64,000 nucleotides of DNA, from assembly GCF_947499215.1 (NCBI RefSeq), contig NZ_CANMNI010000001.1:930001-994000 (forward strand), in the 5' to 3' direction. Of the stretch, positions 1 to 7,969 are shown piece after piece. The notes beneath the pieces were generated by a model that saw nothing but the letters and a program-made list of their open reading frames with translations, was not told where the DNA came from and searched no databases. Position numbers and translations under genes: made by a program. Within the stretch, counting starts at the first letter, position 1. Every line of letters begins with the position of its first letter. The DNA is from an uncultured Pontibacter sp. (GTDB lineage Bacteria > Bacteroidota > Bacteroidia > Cytophagales > Hymenobacteraceae).

Positions 1-1
1 C

Positions 2-142
2 GGTCAGTTGGGCACAGCCTCCCGTTTCCGCTGGCTGACGGCTAACCGCAGCACGATTGTGCAGACTTCTGCTGTGCACCCGGGCTTGTGCATCAGTGCG
101 CTGGAGACGCTCGAGAAACTGCATCGCGACTTGGTGTTGTAG
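2..142 (+). CDS. C-terminal end of an unidentified protein (5' end outside window)
   Basis: An open frame enters from the left edge and ends at a TAG at 140-142, giving the last 46 residues of a protein (begins GQLGTASRFRW, ends KLHRDLVL). The composition is normal for coding DNA, but I do not recognise the family from this short tail. The next gene follows in the same direction after 66 bases. The reading frame is seen directly; the function is unknown. Confidence 0.5.
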   Translation, partial: GQLGTASRFRWLTANRSTIVQTSAVHPGLCISALETLEKLHRDLVL

Positions 143-208
143 CCCCATCATTTTGCAACCCACGCTATCCGGCAATTTATTATATTCGCATAGACCAAAA
201 ACCGAGGT

Positions 209-769
209 ATGAACATATCCCGCATTATCACCATCGTCCTGACGCTAGGAGCCATTGTTTTTGTGGTGATTATCCTGTCGGATCCCTACTTCTTTACCGA
301 CACCAAGAAGATACAGAAGACTGCCGAAGCTAAACTAGAGGAAGGCATTTTGGGCAATAAAAATGCGTTTAAGGAGGCCAGTTACTATCTGAACTCGCTG
401 ATTGAACAGGGCCACGACGACCGCAAAACCCATGACCTGCTGTACTGGAGCTACCGCTACGACAAGAACTTTGCACAGGCGGAACAGGCACTTGATGAAG
501 CTTTGGAAGAGTATCCGGATGATCTTGGTTTCCTGTACCATCGCGCTGAAATGCGACTGGAGCAGGGCAAGTACGAGCAGGCGCTGCAGGACTATAACAC
601 GGTGGTCGAACGTGCCGGTAAGGAGGCGTTTCTGTATGATGCGCTTTATGGCCGCGGGGCCGCTAGGTATAAACTTGGACAGGAATCAGAGGCGGAAGCT
701 GACAGGCTAAAAGCGCAGGAACTGACTAGGGATACTCTGCAGACGTATTCGGTTTATTTTAAGGAGTAA
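209..769 (+). CDS. Membrane-anchored tetratricopeptide repeat protein
   Basis: This 186-residue protein starts with a single hydrophobic helix (about residues 5-25, IITIVLTLGAIVFVVIIL). The rest is soluble and helical, with TPR-like repeats (about residues 47-165: ALDEALEEYPDDLGFLYHRAEMRLEQ matches the TPR pattern, followed by a second YEQALQDYN unit). It probably sits in the inner membrane with the TPR part acting as a protein-binding scaffold; partners cannot be read from the sequence. It ends 13 bases before the convergent pentein gene, with no obvious terminator between them. Confidence 0.7.
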   Translation: MNISRIITIVLTLGAIVFVVIILSDPYFFTDTKKIQKTAEAKLEEGILGNKNAFKEASYYLNSLIEQGHDDRKTHDLLYWSYRYDKNFAQAEQALDEALEEYPDDLGFLYHRAEMRLEQGKYEQALQDYNTVVERAGKEAFLYDALYGRGAARYKLGQESEAEADRLKAQELTRDTLQTYSVYFKE

Positions 770-782
770 ACCCCACCTATGC

Positions 783-2117
783 CTAAATCATACCTCTCCT
801 CAAATACTTTTTAATACAGTGCAGCGCGCCTGACTTCTCGGCGAAGGGATGGAAGTCCTCTAATTGAATCACCTTAAACCCGAGTTTCTCCCATAGCTGC
901 TTGTTGGCCTCATCGGTTTTGCGGAGGTATTCCCAATTGCCGTGGCCGTAGGTGGGCAGCCAGACGGTTTTCTCGGTTTTGCTTTTCACTTCCACGACCG
1001 CATTGTTGGAGGTGGCGTAGTACCACTTCCTGCGTCTTTCTTCCGGGTTATCAAGATAAGTGAGCGGCAGCGGGTTACGGATCACCTCGAAGCCCTGTCG
1101 CACCAGCATGGCCGCCACATCGTCGAACACATCCGGTATACCGTAATTTGTGAGTTCTTCACCCAGCACCTCAGCGGCTAAGCGAGTGTCTCCGACCAGT
1201 ATTTGGTATTTGCCGGATTTCCCGCGTCCTGCCAAGGTAATGAACATGTCGATGTGGAACAGCGGCTGCACCGTGCCTTCTATGTTTTTAGAGTGCAGGG
1301 TCTCAGTCCACGTCACGCCGTCCATCTCAAACTCCTGTTCTTCCTCTTCCGGCACGTACAGTAGGCTGCCTAACACAAGAAATTTGCGCTCCTGATCTAA
1401 GTAGCGGCTGAAGAGTTTTGCCAGTTGTTCCGTGGCCATCGTTCCCTCTTCTGGCAGCAGCACGCCTTTCAGGTCGAGCATGGAGTTTACCATGTAGTCC
1501 GCTCCCATCAGGAAGAAGTCGTCACCCACCAGCAGGTTGCCACCCTCAAAGTACAGCGGTGATTTCACCCGATTTATACCCAGTGATTTGCTCAGAAAAT
1601 AGCCTGTGTAGTCGTCGGCAGCCCGGCGGTGCGAATGTGGCTGCACCAAGTAGTAGCTGCCATCCTTCCGGTCCTGCACCACTTCGTAATCGTCCTCGGC
1701 CCACACCAGTATCTTGATGTCGCTGGGTATTTCGTGAAACCGCGCCCGCTCCAGCATCCCCTGCTCCGAGAGCCATGTCTCCAAGTGCTTTCTGGTATCG
1801 CCTCCGTCCGGCACCAGCAGGTGGAGTTCTGTATAGCTCGGCAGCTTCCGAAATAGGTCTTGGTATACCACCCAAAGCGGGTTGTCGTCATACTTGAACA
1901 CATAGGACGGCACCGTGAAGACCATGGCCTCCAGCGCACCATCGGCACTGGATACAAGGCTGGGCTGTTCCGGTAGCTGGCTGTACTGCTGCAGCAGTGT
2001 CATGGCGATGGCCCTGCGTCGCATACCTGACTCTGGCAGGTCCTGCCGGGACTCACTGGACAGCTCTTCTATCAGCCGGTAATGCCTGGTTCGGATTGGG
2101 CGCAATTTTTCCTTCAT
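783..2117 (-). CDS. Agmatine deiminase / peptidyl-arginine deiminase-like pentein enzyme
   Basis: A 444-residue protein of the guanidino-modifying (pentein) superfamily. The family's catalytic set is visible: EGGN at 191-194, an HIDM acid/base pair at 288-291 and the C-terminal nucleophile Cys434 in GALHCI. Known members hydrolyse or transfer the guanidino group of arginine-type substrates (agmatine to N-carbamoylputrescine, arginine or peptidyl-arginine to citrulline). It is longer than typical agmatine deiminase (about 340-370 residues), and the region before residue 60 is not family-typical, so the substrate is open. No signal peptide is seen, so it is probably cytoplasmic. It is the last gene of a five-gene minus-strand operon, 33 bases after the cyanophycinase gene. 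That context suggests it acts on arginine or an arginyl peptide released by that enzyme, which is inference. Confidence 0.8.
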   Translation of the reverse strand: MKEKLRPIRTRHYRLIEELSSESRQDLPESGMRRRAIAMTLLQQYSQLPEQPSLVSSADGALEAMVFTVPSYVFKYDDNPLWVVYQDLFRKLPSYTELHLLVPDGGDTRKHLETWLSEQGMLERARFHEIPSDIKILVWAEDDYEVVQDRKDGSYYLVQPHSHRRAADDYTGYFLSKSLGINRVKSPLYFEGGNLLVGDDFFLMGADYMVNSMLDLKGVLLPEEGTMATEQLAKLFSRYLDQERKFLVLGSLLYVPEEEEQEFEMDGVTWTETLHSKNIEGTVQPLFHIDMFITLAGRGKSGKYQILVGDTRLAAEVLGEELTNYGIPDVFDDVAAMLVRQGFEVIRNPLPLTYLDNPEERRRKWYYATSNNAVVEVKSKTEKTVWLPTYGHGNWEYLRKTDEANKQLWEKLGFKVIQLEDFHPFAEKSGALHCIKKYLRRGMI

Positions 2118-2150
2118 GTTGGTTACTGAATATCGTTTTCTGCTGCCTGC

Positions 2151-3047
2151 CTAAATGTGTAGCTGATCATAAGTCGGCAAGGTATAGGTATCTCCTTCAG
2201 CCAAAAGATGTACTTTGAGATTGCGCACCGAGAAGGCCTGCCCCGTCTTGATCTCGTAGATGTTAGTCTCCGTGATACCCATGCCATCCACAATGGTGAC
2301 CAATCCAGTTCCGAGTACTTTTATCTCAGATCCTTTTGATACACAGATGGCCGTATCCTCTTCAAGTCCGATGCCAATACAGCCCGGATTGGTGACAATG
2401 CACTGCGTAACTCGTATGATGCGCCCTCGCTGTATGAAGTGCGTGTCGATGGCCACATTCTTCAGAAACTCGAGACCGGTCGTAATGCGCACATCCCCTT
2501 TGATGTAACCTCCCTGCGTTTCGCCCTCAAAGATCATAGGGGTGGACATGGCCGTGGCACCGGCACTGGTGCCGGCAATGATAAAGCTTTCGTCGTAGGT
2601 GTAGCGCTCTTTCATAAGCTGCAGCACCGGCGAGCCGCCCAGAATGGCCGTCAGGCGCAATTGGTCTCCGCCCGTGAACATGATACCAGCCGCACGCTCC
2701 ACGATATCGCTAAATTCTGGCCTTAAAGCATCCATCCGGTTGCGGATATCAAGCACCTCCACATTTTGCACCCCCAGTTTGTGAAACACTTTAAGGTAGT
2801 CTTTTGCAATTTTATCCGGCTCGGTAGAGGCCGTTGGCACCACGGCTATCATGGGGTTCTTCCCTTTGAGCTCTCCGACAAAGTACTTCAGTATTTCCTC
2901 ACTTTCGAAGTCGGTGCTCTTCGATTGCTCTTCAGAGAGCTCTTTTTCACCTTTGTCCTCCCGTCCACCAATAGCCAGCAGACAGCCCTTTGGCACCGGA
3001 GACTCCTTATGGCCCTTATAACGGTCAGAGACTTTTTTCTTTGCCAT
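2151..3047 (-). CDS. cphB: Cyanophycinase (peptidase family S51)
   Basis: A 298-residue cytoplasmic enzyme. S51 landmarks are present: GGRE near residue 27, FTGGDQ (124-129), the nucleophile Ser161 in AGTSAGA, DTHF with His203, and GIGLEEDTA further on. Cyanophycinases cleave cyanophycin (multi-arginyl poly-aspartate) to beta-Asp-Arg dipeptides. The N-terminal ~20 residues are a Lys-rich extension before the conserved CLLAIGG. No cyanophycin synthetase is in the window, so the natural substrate might be imported or different. It lies 27 bases after TIGR02588 and 33 bases before the pentein gene in the same operon. Confidence 0.88.
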   Translation of the reverse strand: MAKKKVSDRYKGHKESPVPKGCLLAIGGREDKGEKELSEEQSKSTDFESEEILKYFVGELKGKNPMIAVVPTASTEPDKIAKDYLKVFHKLGVQNVEVLDIRNRMDALRPEFSDIVERAAGIMFTGGDQLRLTAILGGSPVLQLMKERYTYDESFIIAGTSAGATAMSTPMIFEGETQGGYIKGDVRITTGLEFLKNVAIDTHFIQRGRIIRVTQCIVTNPGCIGIGLEEDTAICVSKGSEIKVLGTGLVTIVDGMGITETNIYEIKTGQAFSVRNLKVHLLAEGDTYTLPTYDQLHI

Positions 3048-3074
3048 TTTATGCTCCTTCTACGGTTAATTTAT

Positions 3075-3509
3075 TTAAGGTCTTTTGTAACTCACCACCC
3101 TTGCGACAAGCGTATCGGCCTGCTTCGGATCCTCTTTAAAATTCACCCAGCCCTCCCGCTTCGAAGCTTTCGGGGAAAAGGCAATATTTAGCTCGGCATG
3201 CTCTATCTCCTCTCCTCCTTTCTCTATCGAAAGCTCGATCTGTACTTCTTCTGCCGTTTCCCCTCCCCGGTTTTGCACCACCACCCGATAGCGCTGCGGG
3301 GCGTTATCAGAAGGATCAGGGAAGTACTCCACCACCAAATCAGGTGTGGATGGCTCGTCGGTATAGGTCTGGTAGCCCAAATAGGCTACTATACTCAGCA
3401 CCAAGAGTAAGCTTATGGCGAAGACAGACCACTCTAAGGCGTTTTTGTCGTCGTCTTCTCCGGCTCTGTTCTCCTTTTTGGTTTTATATGATTCTCTTTC
3501 TTCTCCCAT
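3075..3509 (-). CDS. TIGR02588 family membrane-anchored protein
   Basis: A 144-residue protein with a charged N-terminus, one transmembrane helix (about residues 28-48) and an outer domain of about 95 residues. That domain reads like a beta-sandwich of the CARDB/DUF11 kind (PDLVVEYFPDP...YRVVVQNRGGETAEEVQIELSI). This matches the TIGR02588 family of unknown function, which usually sits next to TIGR02587, as here (6-base gap). The domain is probably periplasmic. Function is unknown; its place in the cyanophycinase operon is the only clue. Confidence 0.75.
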   Translation of the reverse strand: MGEERESYKTKKENRAGEDDDKNALEWSVFAISLLLVLSIVAYLGYQTYTDEPSTPDLVVEYFPDPSDNAPQRYRVVVQNRGGETAEEVQIELSIEKGGEEIEHAELNIAFSPKASKREGWVNFKEDPKQADTLVARVVSYKRP

Positions 3510-3515
3510 GTTGGC

Positions 3516-4391
3516 TTACTTTATAAGTAATCTACCGGCTGAGGCCCCCAAGCTTGCCAATACGCCTAAAACGATGCACTGGGCAAAGGCCACATCAAAA
3601 CTTACCCCTTCGAATCGGCCGAAAAACCAAAGCAGAAAAGCAGACGCGGCCAAGGCCGTCAGGTAACTCAAGCAGGTGTCCACGGTGATGGCGAATGCCA
3701 AGTTGCCACCTCCATGCTTACCCGTCCCCTTGAAATCGCTGAAGTACACCACTAGCACACTCAGCAGCAGCGATAGCAGTGCCATGAGCAGAATGTGATA
3801 AGCCTCCGCTCCAACGGCTAGTACCACCACTTCCTCCGTAGGAGCCACGTTGCCACCCACGATCACGCTGCCGCAAAGGGCCAGCACTACCAAGCTAATC
3901 TTACTCTTCAGACCTGTGCGCCAGCCGGCTTCTCGCGCTTCTTGCTGGGCCTCGTCTTCTTCCTCAGGCTCCTCTTCCGGAGTGCCCAACTGTGCCGTAC
4001 CGATTGACACGCCAATAGACACCGCCATGGCCTCAATGATGATCTTGCCCATGATTTCGTCCATGGACATCTCACTGAACTGAATGCGGTTGAGCACAAA
4101 CAACACGGCAAAAGCAAGAATAAGCCCCAAGCCCATCTCCTCCACTGAGTCGATGAAAACGCTGCGCCACGAAGCCCCCGGCCGCATGCCAGCGTAGCGG
4201 TTGTAACCCAGCAGCAGCAGGTAGGTTACGAGCACCATTATCAGCAGTTGCAGCGGCGATGCGATAAAGCCGGCCCACCACACCTCCATGGTGTAGAGCA
4301 GCGGAAAACTGAACAGCAAACCACCGGCTATACCCCGGGCATACTCCTTCAGCGACTTACGGATTGGCCTCTTATTGGTCATTTGCTCCAT
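3516..4391 (-). CDS. TIGR02587 family integral membrane protein
   Basis: A 291-residue polytopic protein with about seven to eight hydrophobic segments (for example ~18-36, ~45-65, ~90-108, ~120-137, ~168-190, ~195-215, ~232-255, ~268-288). An acidic cytoplasmic-like loop near residues 139-153 reads TPEEEPEEEDEA. It matches the uncharacterised TIGR02587 family by overall architecture and by being followed directly by TIGR02588. An alternative start lies three codons in (MTNKRP). The 6-base gaps on both sides show co-transcription with the upstream barrel protein and downstream TIGR02588. A transporter or membrane stress role would be speculation. Confidence 0.72.
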   Translation of the reverse strand: MEQMTNKRPIRKSLKEYARGIAGGLLFSFPLLYTMEVWWAGFIASPLQLLIMVLVTYLLLLGYNRYAGMRPGASWRSVFIDSVEEMGLGLILAFAVLFVLNRIQFSEMSMDEIMGKIIIEAMAVSIGVSIGTAQLGTPEEEPEEEDEAQQEAREAGWRTGLKSKISLVVLALCGSVIVGGNVAPTEEVVVLAVGAEAYHILLMALLSLLLSVLVVYFSDFKGTGKHGGGNLAFAITVDTCLSYLTALAASAFLLWFFGRFEGVSFDVAFAQCIVLGVLASLGASAGRLLIK

Positions 4392-4397
4392 ACCTGT

Positions 4398-5171
4398 TTA
4401 TCTTGGCAGTCTCAGCGCAATGCCGCTTGTGATGAAACTGTGCGGAGCCGCTTTGTTCAGGCGCCCGCCCGCCGCCACATCAAACTGTAGGTTGGGCAGA
4501 ATCAGGTATAGCAGCCCTATGCCGGCTTGGTGCTCGGCTGTTTCACCCCTGCCTTTGCTCCCGAATACCTCTAGGTATAAAGTCAGCCCATCGATAAGCT
4601 CACGGGTGATATTAGCCCCGTAAGAGCGCACGGGGTCACCTCCTGTCCAGCCGTAACCGAAGTTGTAGGTCAGGTTCATTTTCTCAGAAAGATTATTGGC
4701 AAGGCCTAGGTTGAACTGTGGCTCCGGATTATCAGGCTTAAACACCTCACTGGCAAGAGGCAGGGTTACCATGGCCATCAGGGCAGCCGCAGGTCGCCAG
4801 CCACTGCCCTCCCATAGGCGCACTTTCGTACCCACGCTCAGCGGACCCCAGCCTTTGATATGCCGCTCCGTTCCGTTTTCGATGACGGAGTCTTTCACGG
4901 CGCCTTGTATGCGCAACTCCACCCCTTCGAGCAGACCAATGCGCAAAAGGGCCGTGGGATAGGCGTGCGTCCTGATCTGCTGCGTTCGTTTCTGGTAGAA
5001 ATAACCTGCTTCCAACTGCACCGTACGACCCGGCACCACGCCCGGCCCCTGCGACTGGTCCGGACGGTCAGCGTCAATTTCGTCGGTCTGCGCGTGCGCT
5101 ATACTTGGATAAATAACTGGAGCGATCAGCACGATTAGGAAGTACAGGTATAACCGAGATAGTGGTTTCAT
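4398..5171 (-). CDS. Outer-membrane beta-barrel protein, MetA phenol-degradation-like family
   Basis: The mature part opens with DEIDADRPDQSQGPGVV, a hallmark of the putative outer-membrane family named after MetA of phenol degradation (pfam13557). Alternating amphipathic strands follow, ending in GIALRLPR. The chosen start (MKPLSRLYLYFL) gives a clean signal peptide cut after AHAQ; an in-frame ATG five codons upstream (5186) is possible. It probably forms a channel or structural barrel in the outer membrane. It is the first gene of the five-gene operon that ends with cyanophycinase and the pentein enzyme, hinting at uptake of something those enzymes process (inference). Confidence 0.7.
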   Translation of the reverse strand: MKPLSRLYLYFLIVLIAPVIYPSIAHAQTDEIDADRPDQSQGPGVVPGRTVQLEAGYFYQKRTQQIRTHAYPTALLRIGLLEGVELRIQGAVKDSVIENGTERHIKGWGPLSVGTKVRLWEGSGWRPAAALMAMVTLPLASEVFKPDNPEPQFNLGLANNLSEKMNLTYNFGYGWTGGDPVRSYGANITRELIDGLTLYLEVFGSKGRGETAEHQAGIGLLYLILPNLQFDVAAGGRLNKAAPHSFITSGIALRLPR

Positions 5172-5780
5172 AGCGCAAACAGCCATTTTAGACTGTTGGG
5201 CTTTATACGCTCACAAGTGGCAATTAGTAAGCAAATGGAAAGGAAATACCGATTAGCACGTAGCATAACGGGGTTTACCCGCAGTTACATACCCTATAGT
5301 TTACAGGTACAGCGCGTAGCACCTTAAGTCAGAGAGAAAGATTAGCTTGGGAGAGAAAAGAAAGGGAGCCGGTTCCAACCGCCTGCATTATAAATAACAG
5401 ATACCGACTCCCTTCTGAAACATGGTCAAACCGCTAAACGCACCCCAGATAGCGGCAAGCCCATGGTTGAATTAAAAACAGCATGTGGTAAAACAGCTGA
5501 TCGAACTAGACCGGACAGCGAGGTTCAACCAACCTAAAACCTTCGCTCCGAAGCTGCTTCACCTGTGTTTCGTCTTCCTTATACGAATCTAAAATAGGTT
5601 TGTAACGCACTGTTACTCAAAATGCTAACATACTCTACATTTTAAGTATAATACCCTTGCGCACTACGTGTTTATACGGGCATGCTTCCTGCGCAAGTGC
5701 TATTAGCTTTAAAATATACCTAAATCTATATATTGGTATATTTTTTGTATCTACCGAATCTCAACTTTCATAAAACAAGC
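5172..5780. other. Intergenic region between divergent operons
   Basis: About 600 bases without a convincing gene. It must hold the promoters of the minus-strand cyanophycinase operon and the plus-strand barrel pair. A weak inverted repeat (GGGAGCCGGT at 5364-5373 against ACCGACTCCC at 5403-5412, one mismatch) could form a hairpin with a 29-base loop. Just before the barrel gene the DNA becomes very AT-rich (about 5705-5755), consistent with a promoter, but no exact TAnnTTTG box is present. Confidence 0.4.
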
Positions 5781-6431
5781 ATGAGAAAAATCTTTACGAC
5801 AGCACTTCTGGCTATGCTCGGTGCAAGTGCATTTGCACAAACCTCTCAGGGCACGGTTTCGGTGCAGGGATCGGTGGGTTTTAGAAACGAAAACAGAAAT
5901 GAGACCAACGTTGATTATAGAGATTTGCATTCCTCCCGGAGTATTAATCTGAACCCTTCGGTCGGTTATTTTCTTAATGCTGGGCTGGAACTGGGAGCAG
6001 GTTTGGGGTTAGAACACAATGCCTATAGGTACAAATGGGATGAGGGAGAAAGTTACTCTAGATACAATAGCATTAGTTTACGCCCGTACGCCCGAAAATA
6101 TGTAGCCATTACGGAACAACTGCAACTCCACGGCACCGGTTTTGTCTCTTTAGGGCTCGGCAATCAAAAATCCGGTAGTAACGGAGACTCCTCTTCTGAA
6201 GTGATCAGCAAGTCCACTACCCTCGGCATAGGCATTTACCCTGGCCTCACCTATTTTGTCACTCCAAAACTGGGCTTCACTGCTAGATTTGGTTCTCTTT
6301 CCTTCACTAGGCTCAGAAATAAACCAGGAGAAGGAGCCTATAATCCTACCCCCACTACCTACAACACATTCAATGCCGATTTATCACCGACTAGCGTGGG
6401 CATTGGCATAGGATATTTCATAGCACGCTAG
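5781..6431 (+). CDS. Secreted outer-membrane beta-barrel protein (paralogue 1)
   Basis: A 216-residue protein with a signal peptide (MRKIFTTALLAMLGASAFAQ, cut after FAQ) and a body of alternating hydrophobic/polar strands ending in VGIGIGYFIAR, as expected for an 8- or 10-stranded porin-like barrel. The longer frame starting at 5733 is rejected because the ATG at 5781 begins the signal peptide. It shares the motif pattern 'QGTVSVQGSVGF...LNPSVGYFLNAGLELGAG' with the next gene (QKGNVALTGRFGY...LAPAIGVFVKDNLEIGAS), so the two are tandem duplicates. Function is unknown; typical annotations are 'outer membrane beta-barrel protein'. Confidence 0.75.
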   Translation: MRKIFTTALLAMLGASAFAQTSQGTVSVQGSVGFRNENRNETNVDYRDLHSSRSINLNPSVGYFLNAGLELGAGLGLEHNAYRYKWDEGESYSRYNSISLRPYARKYVAITEQLQLHGTGFVSLGLGNQKSGSNGDSSSEVISKSTTLGIGIYPGLTYFVTPKLGFTARFGSLSFTRLRNKPGEGAYNPTPTTYNTFNADLSPTSVGIGIGYFIAR

Positions 6432-6442
6432 CCGGTCTCCCC

Positions 6443-7153
6443 ATGAAAAAGATAGCTATAATATGTGCATCAGCCCTGATCACCCTAGGCGCACAGGCAC
6501 AAACCCAAAAAGGAAATGTTGCCCTTACAGGAAGGTTTGGTTATACCCAACAGAAAGCGGACCCTGATAAATCCAATGGAAAGTATTCCTACACCCTGGA
6601 CAGCTATACCTATACCCTAGCACCTGCCATTGGGGTCTTTGTGAAAGATAATCTGGAAATAGGAGCTTCAGTGTACCTGACCAAAAGTACATCCGAAAGT
6701 CTGAGTACTAACTTAAATTATCGGGGTGATGATTTGGAAGAGGGTGAAGGAAGGCGCTACAGCGTTTATGCGACACAATACAAATTCCTGAAAGAACGAC
6801 TAGCAATGCATGGAACTCTATCTGCAGGCCTAGGAAACACTGAAAATTCACGTTTCTTTACCAATAGAGATCAAGTGGGTGTTTATCAGTTGGGAGACCA
6901 TTATGATAGATCTTCTGAATTTTCAGTCGCTCTATCACCAGGTCTCACCTTTTTTCCCTCTGACAGAATAGGTGTATCCGCCAACTTAGGATCCCTGAGG
7001 TATAGCCGGCGTGACATTGGCCAGACCTATAAAAGCGTTATGTATAATAACGACCCGGAGTATATTGAAGCTGCCTACATATCGAATATATTGGAGCTCA
7101 ATTTCTCAACTATGTATCTCAATTTTGGTCTAACCTATTTCTTTGGAAAATAA
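6443..7153 (+). CDS. Secreted outer-membrane beta-barrel protein (paralogue 2)
   Basis: A 236-residue protein with signal peptide MKKIAIICASALITLGAQAQ and a beta-barrel body ending in a strand with terminal aromatic residues (YLNFGLTYFFGK), typical of outer-membrane barrels. It follows paralogue 1 after 11 bases and shares its layout and several aligned blocks, so it is a tandem duplicate that has diverged. A strong hairpin terminator follows at once. The ligand or role cannot be read from the sequence. Confidence 0.75.
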   Translation: MKKIAIICASALITLGAQAQTQKGNVALTGRFGYTQQKADPDKSNGKYSYTLDSYTYTLAPAIGVFVKDNLEIGASVYLTKSTSESLSTNLNYRGDDLEEGEGRRYSVYATQYKFLKERLAMHGTLSAGLGNTENSRFFTNRDQVGVYQLGDHYDRSSEFSVALSPGLTFFPSDRIGVSANLGSLRYSRRDIGQTYKSVMYNNDPEYIEAAYISNILELNFSTMYLNFGLTYFFGK

Positions 7154-7164
7154 GAGCTTATACA

Positions 7165-7208
7165 AAAAAGCAACGGCCTCACCTTTTCAGGGTGAGGCCG
7201 TTGCTTTT
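7165..7208. terminator. Bidirectional rho-independent terminator
   Basis: A 17-bp stem (AAAGCAACGGCCTCACC pairing with GGTGAGGCCGTTGCTTT) around a TTTTCA loop, flanked by A and T runs. It ends the barrel pair on plus and the LutA-like gene on minus. Confidence 0.92.
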
Positions 7209-7226
7209 ATACCTATTACCTATACC

Positions 7227-7967
7227 TTACCAACCACTCGCCAGCACGTCGGCGATGTGCATGGTTTTGATCGGTTTTCTGTTTTTCTGGATGTAGCCGT
7301 TGATGTGCATCAGGCAGCTGCTATCGGTTGAGATGATGTAGTCGGCGCCGGTTGCCAAGGCATTCTCCACTTTCTGCTCCGCCATCGCCACCGAGATCGA
7401 CTCGAACTTTACGGCAAAGGTGCCGCCGAATCCGCAGCAGGTTTCCGTGTCCTCCATCTCAACCATCTCCAAGCCCTGCACGCCTTGCAACAAAGCACGC
7501 GGCCCTTCCTTGATGTGGCACTCACGCAGGGCGCTGCAGGAGTCGTGATACGTGGCCTTTCCGTCCAGTCTTGCGCCCGGAACTTCCGTTACTTTGAGCA
7601 CATCAGTTAGGAACTCAGTCAGTTCGTATACCTTCTTCTGCATGGCGCGGTACTTGACCAGCTTCGAAGATTTCACAAAGATGTCTTGATAGGCGTTGCG
7701 CACCATCCCCACGCAGGAGGCAGAGGGCGCTACAATGTAATGCGAGGTCTCGTTGGAGAAATCGTCCAGAAACTTGTTCGCCACTTCACGGGCTTCATCA
7801 AAGAAACCGGCATTGAAGGCGGGCTGTCCGCAGCAGGTCTGGTTGGGATTATAGTTCACCTCGCAGCCCAGTCGCTCCAGCACTTTCACCATGCTCATAC
7901 CTGTTTCGGGATGCAGCTGATCCACAAAGCAGGGAATAAATATATCTACTATCGTTCTTCTTGCCAT
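7227..7967 (-). CDS. LutA/YkgE-like (Fe-S)-binding CCG-domain protein
   Basis: A 246-residue cytoplasmic protein with two cysteine-rich CCG domains: Cys13 plus CCG 45-47 (TCCGQPAFN), and HDSC 141-144 plus CCG 177-179 (TCCGFGGTF). This is the layout of LutA/YkgE, the small subunit of the LutABC L-lactate oxidation complex, and of related heterodisulfide-reductase-type subunits. No LutB or LutC gene is adjacent. Instead it lies 3 bases after an HMG-CoA lyase-like gene in one transcription unit, so its partner may be encoded elsewhere or the role may differ. The domain call is secure; the pathway is inferred. Confidence 0.85.
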   Translation of the reverse strand: MARRTIVDIFIPCFVDQLHPETGMSMVKVLERLGCEVNYNPNQTCCGQPAFNAGFFDEAREVANKFLDDFSNETSHYIVAPSASCVGMVRNAYQDIFVKSSKLVKYRAMQKKVYELTEFLTDVLKVTEVPGARLDGKATYHDSCSALRECHIKEGPRALLQGVQGLEMVEMEDTETCCGFGGTFAVKFESISVAMAEQKVENALATGADYIISTDSSCLMHINGYIQKNRKPIKTMHIADVLASGW

Positions 7968-7969
7968 GA

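Noticed and set aside
5463..5537. 24-codon ATG frame in the cyanophycinase/barrel intergenic region
   Set aside because: Too short, no start signal and no hydrophobic or conserved pattern.
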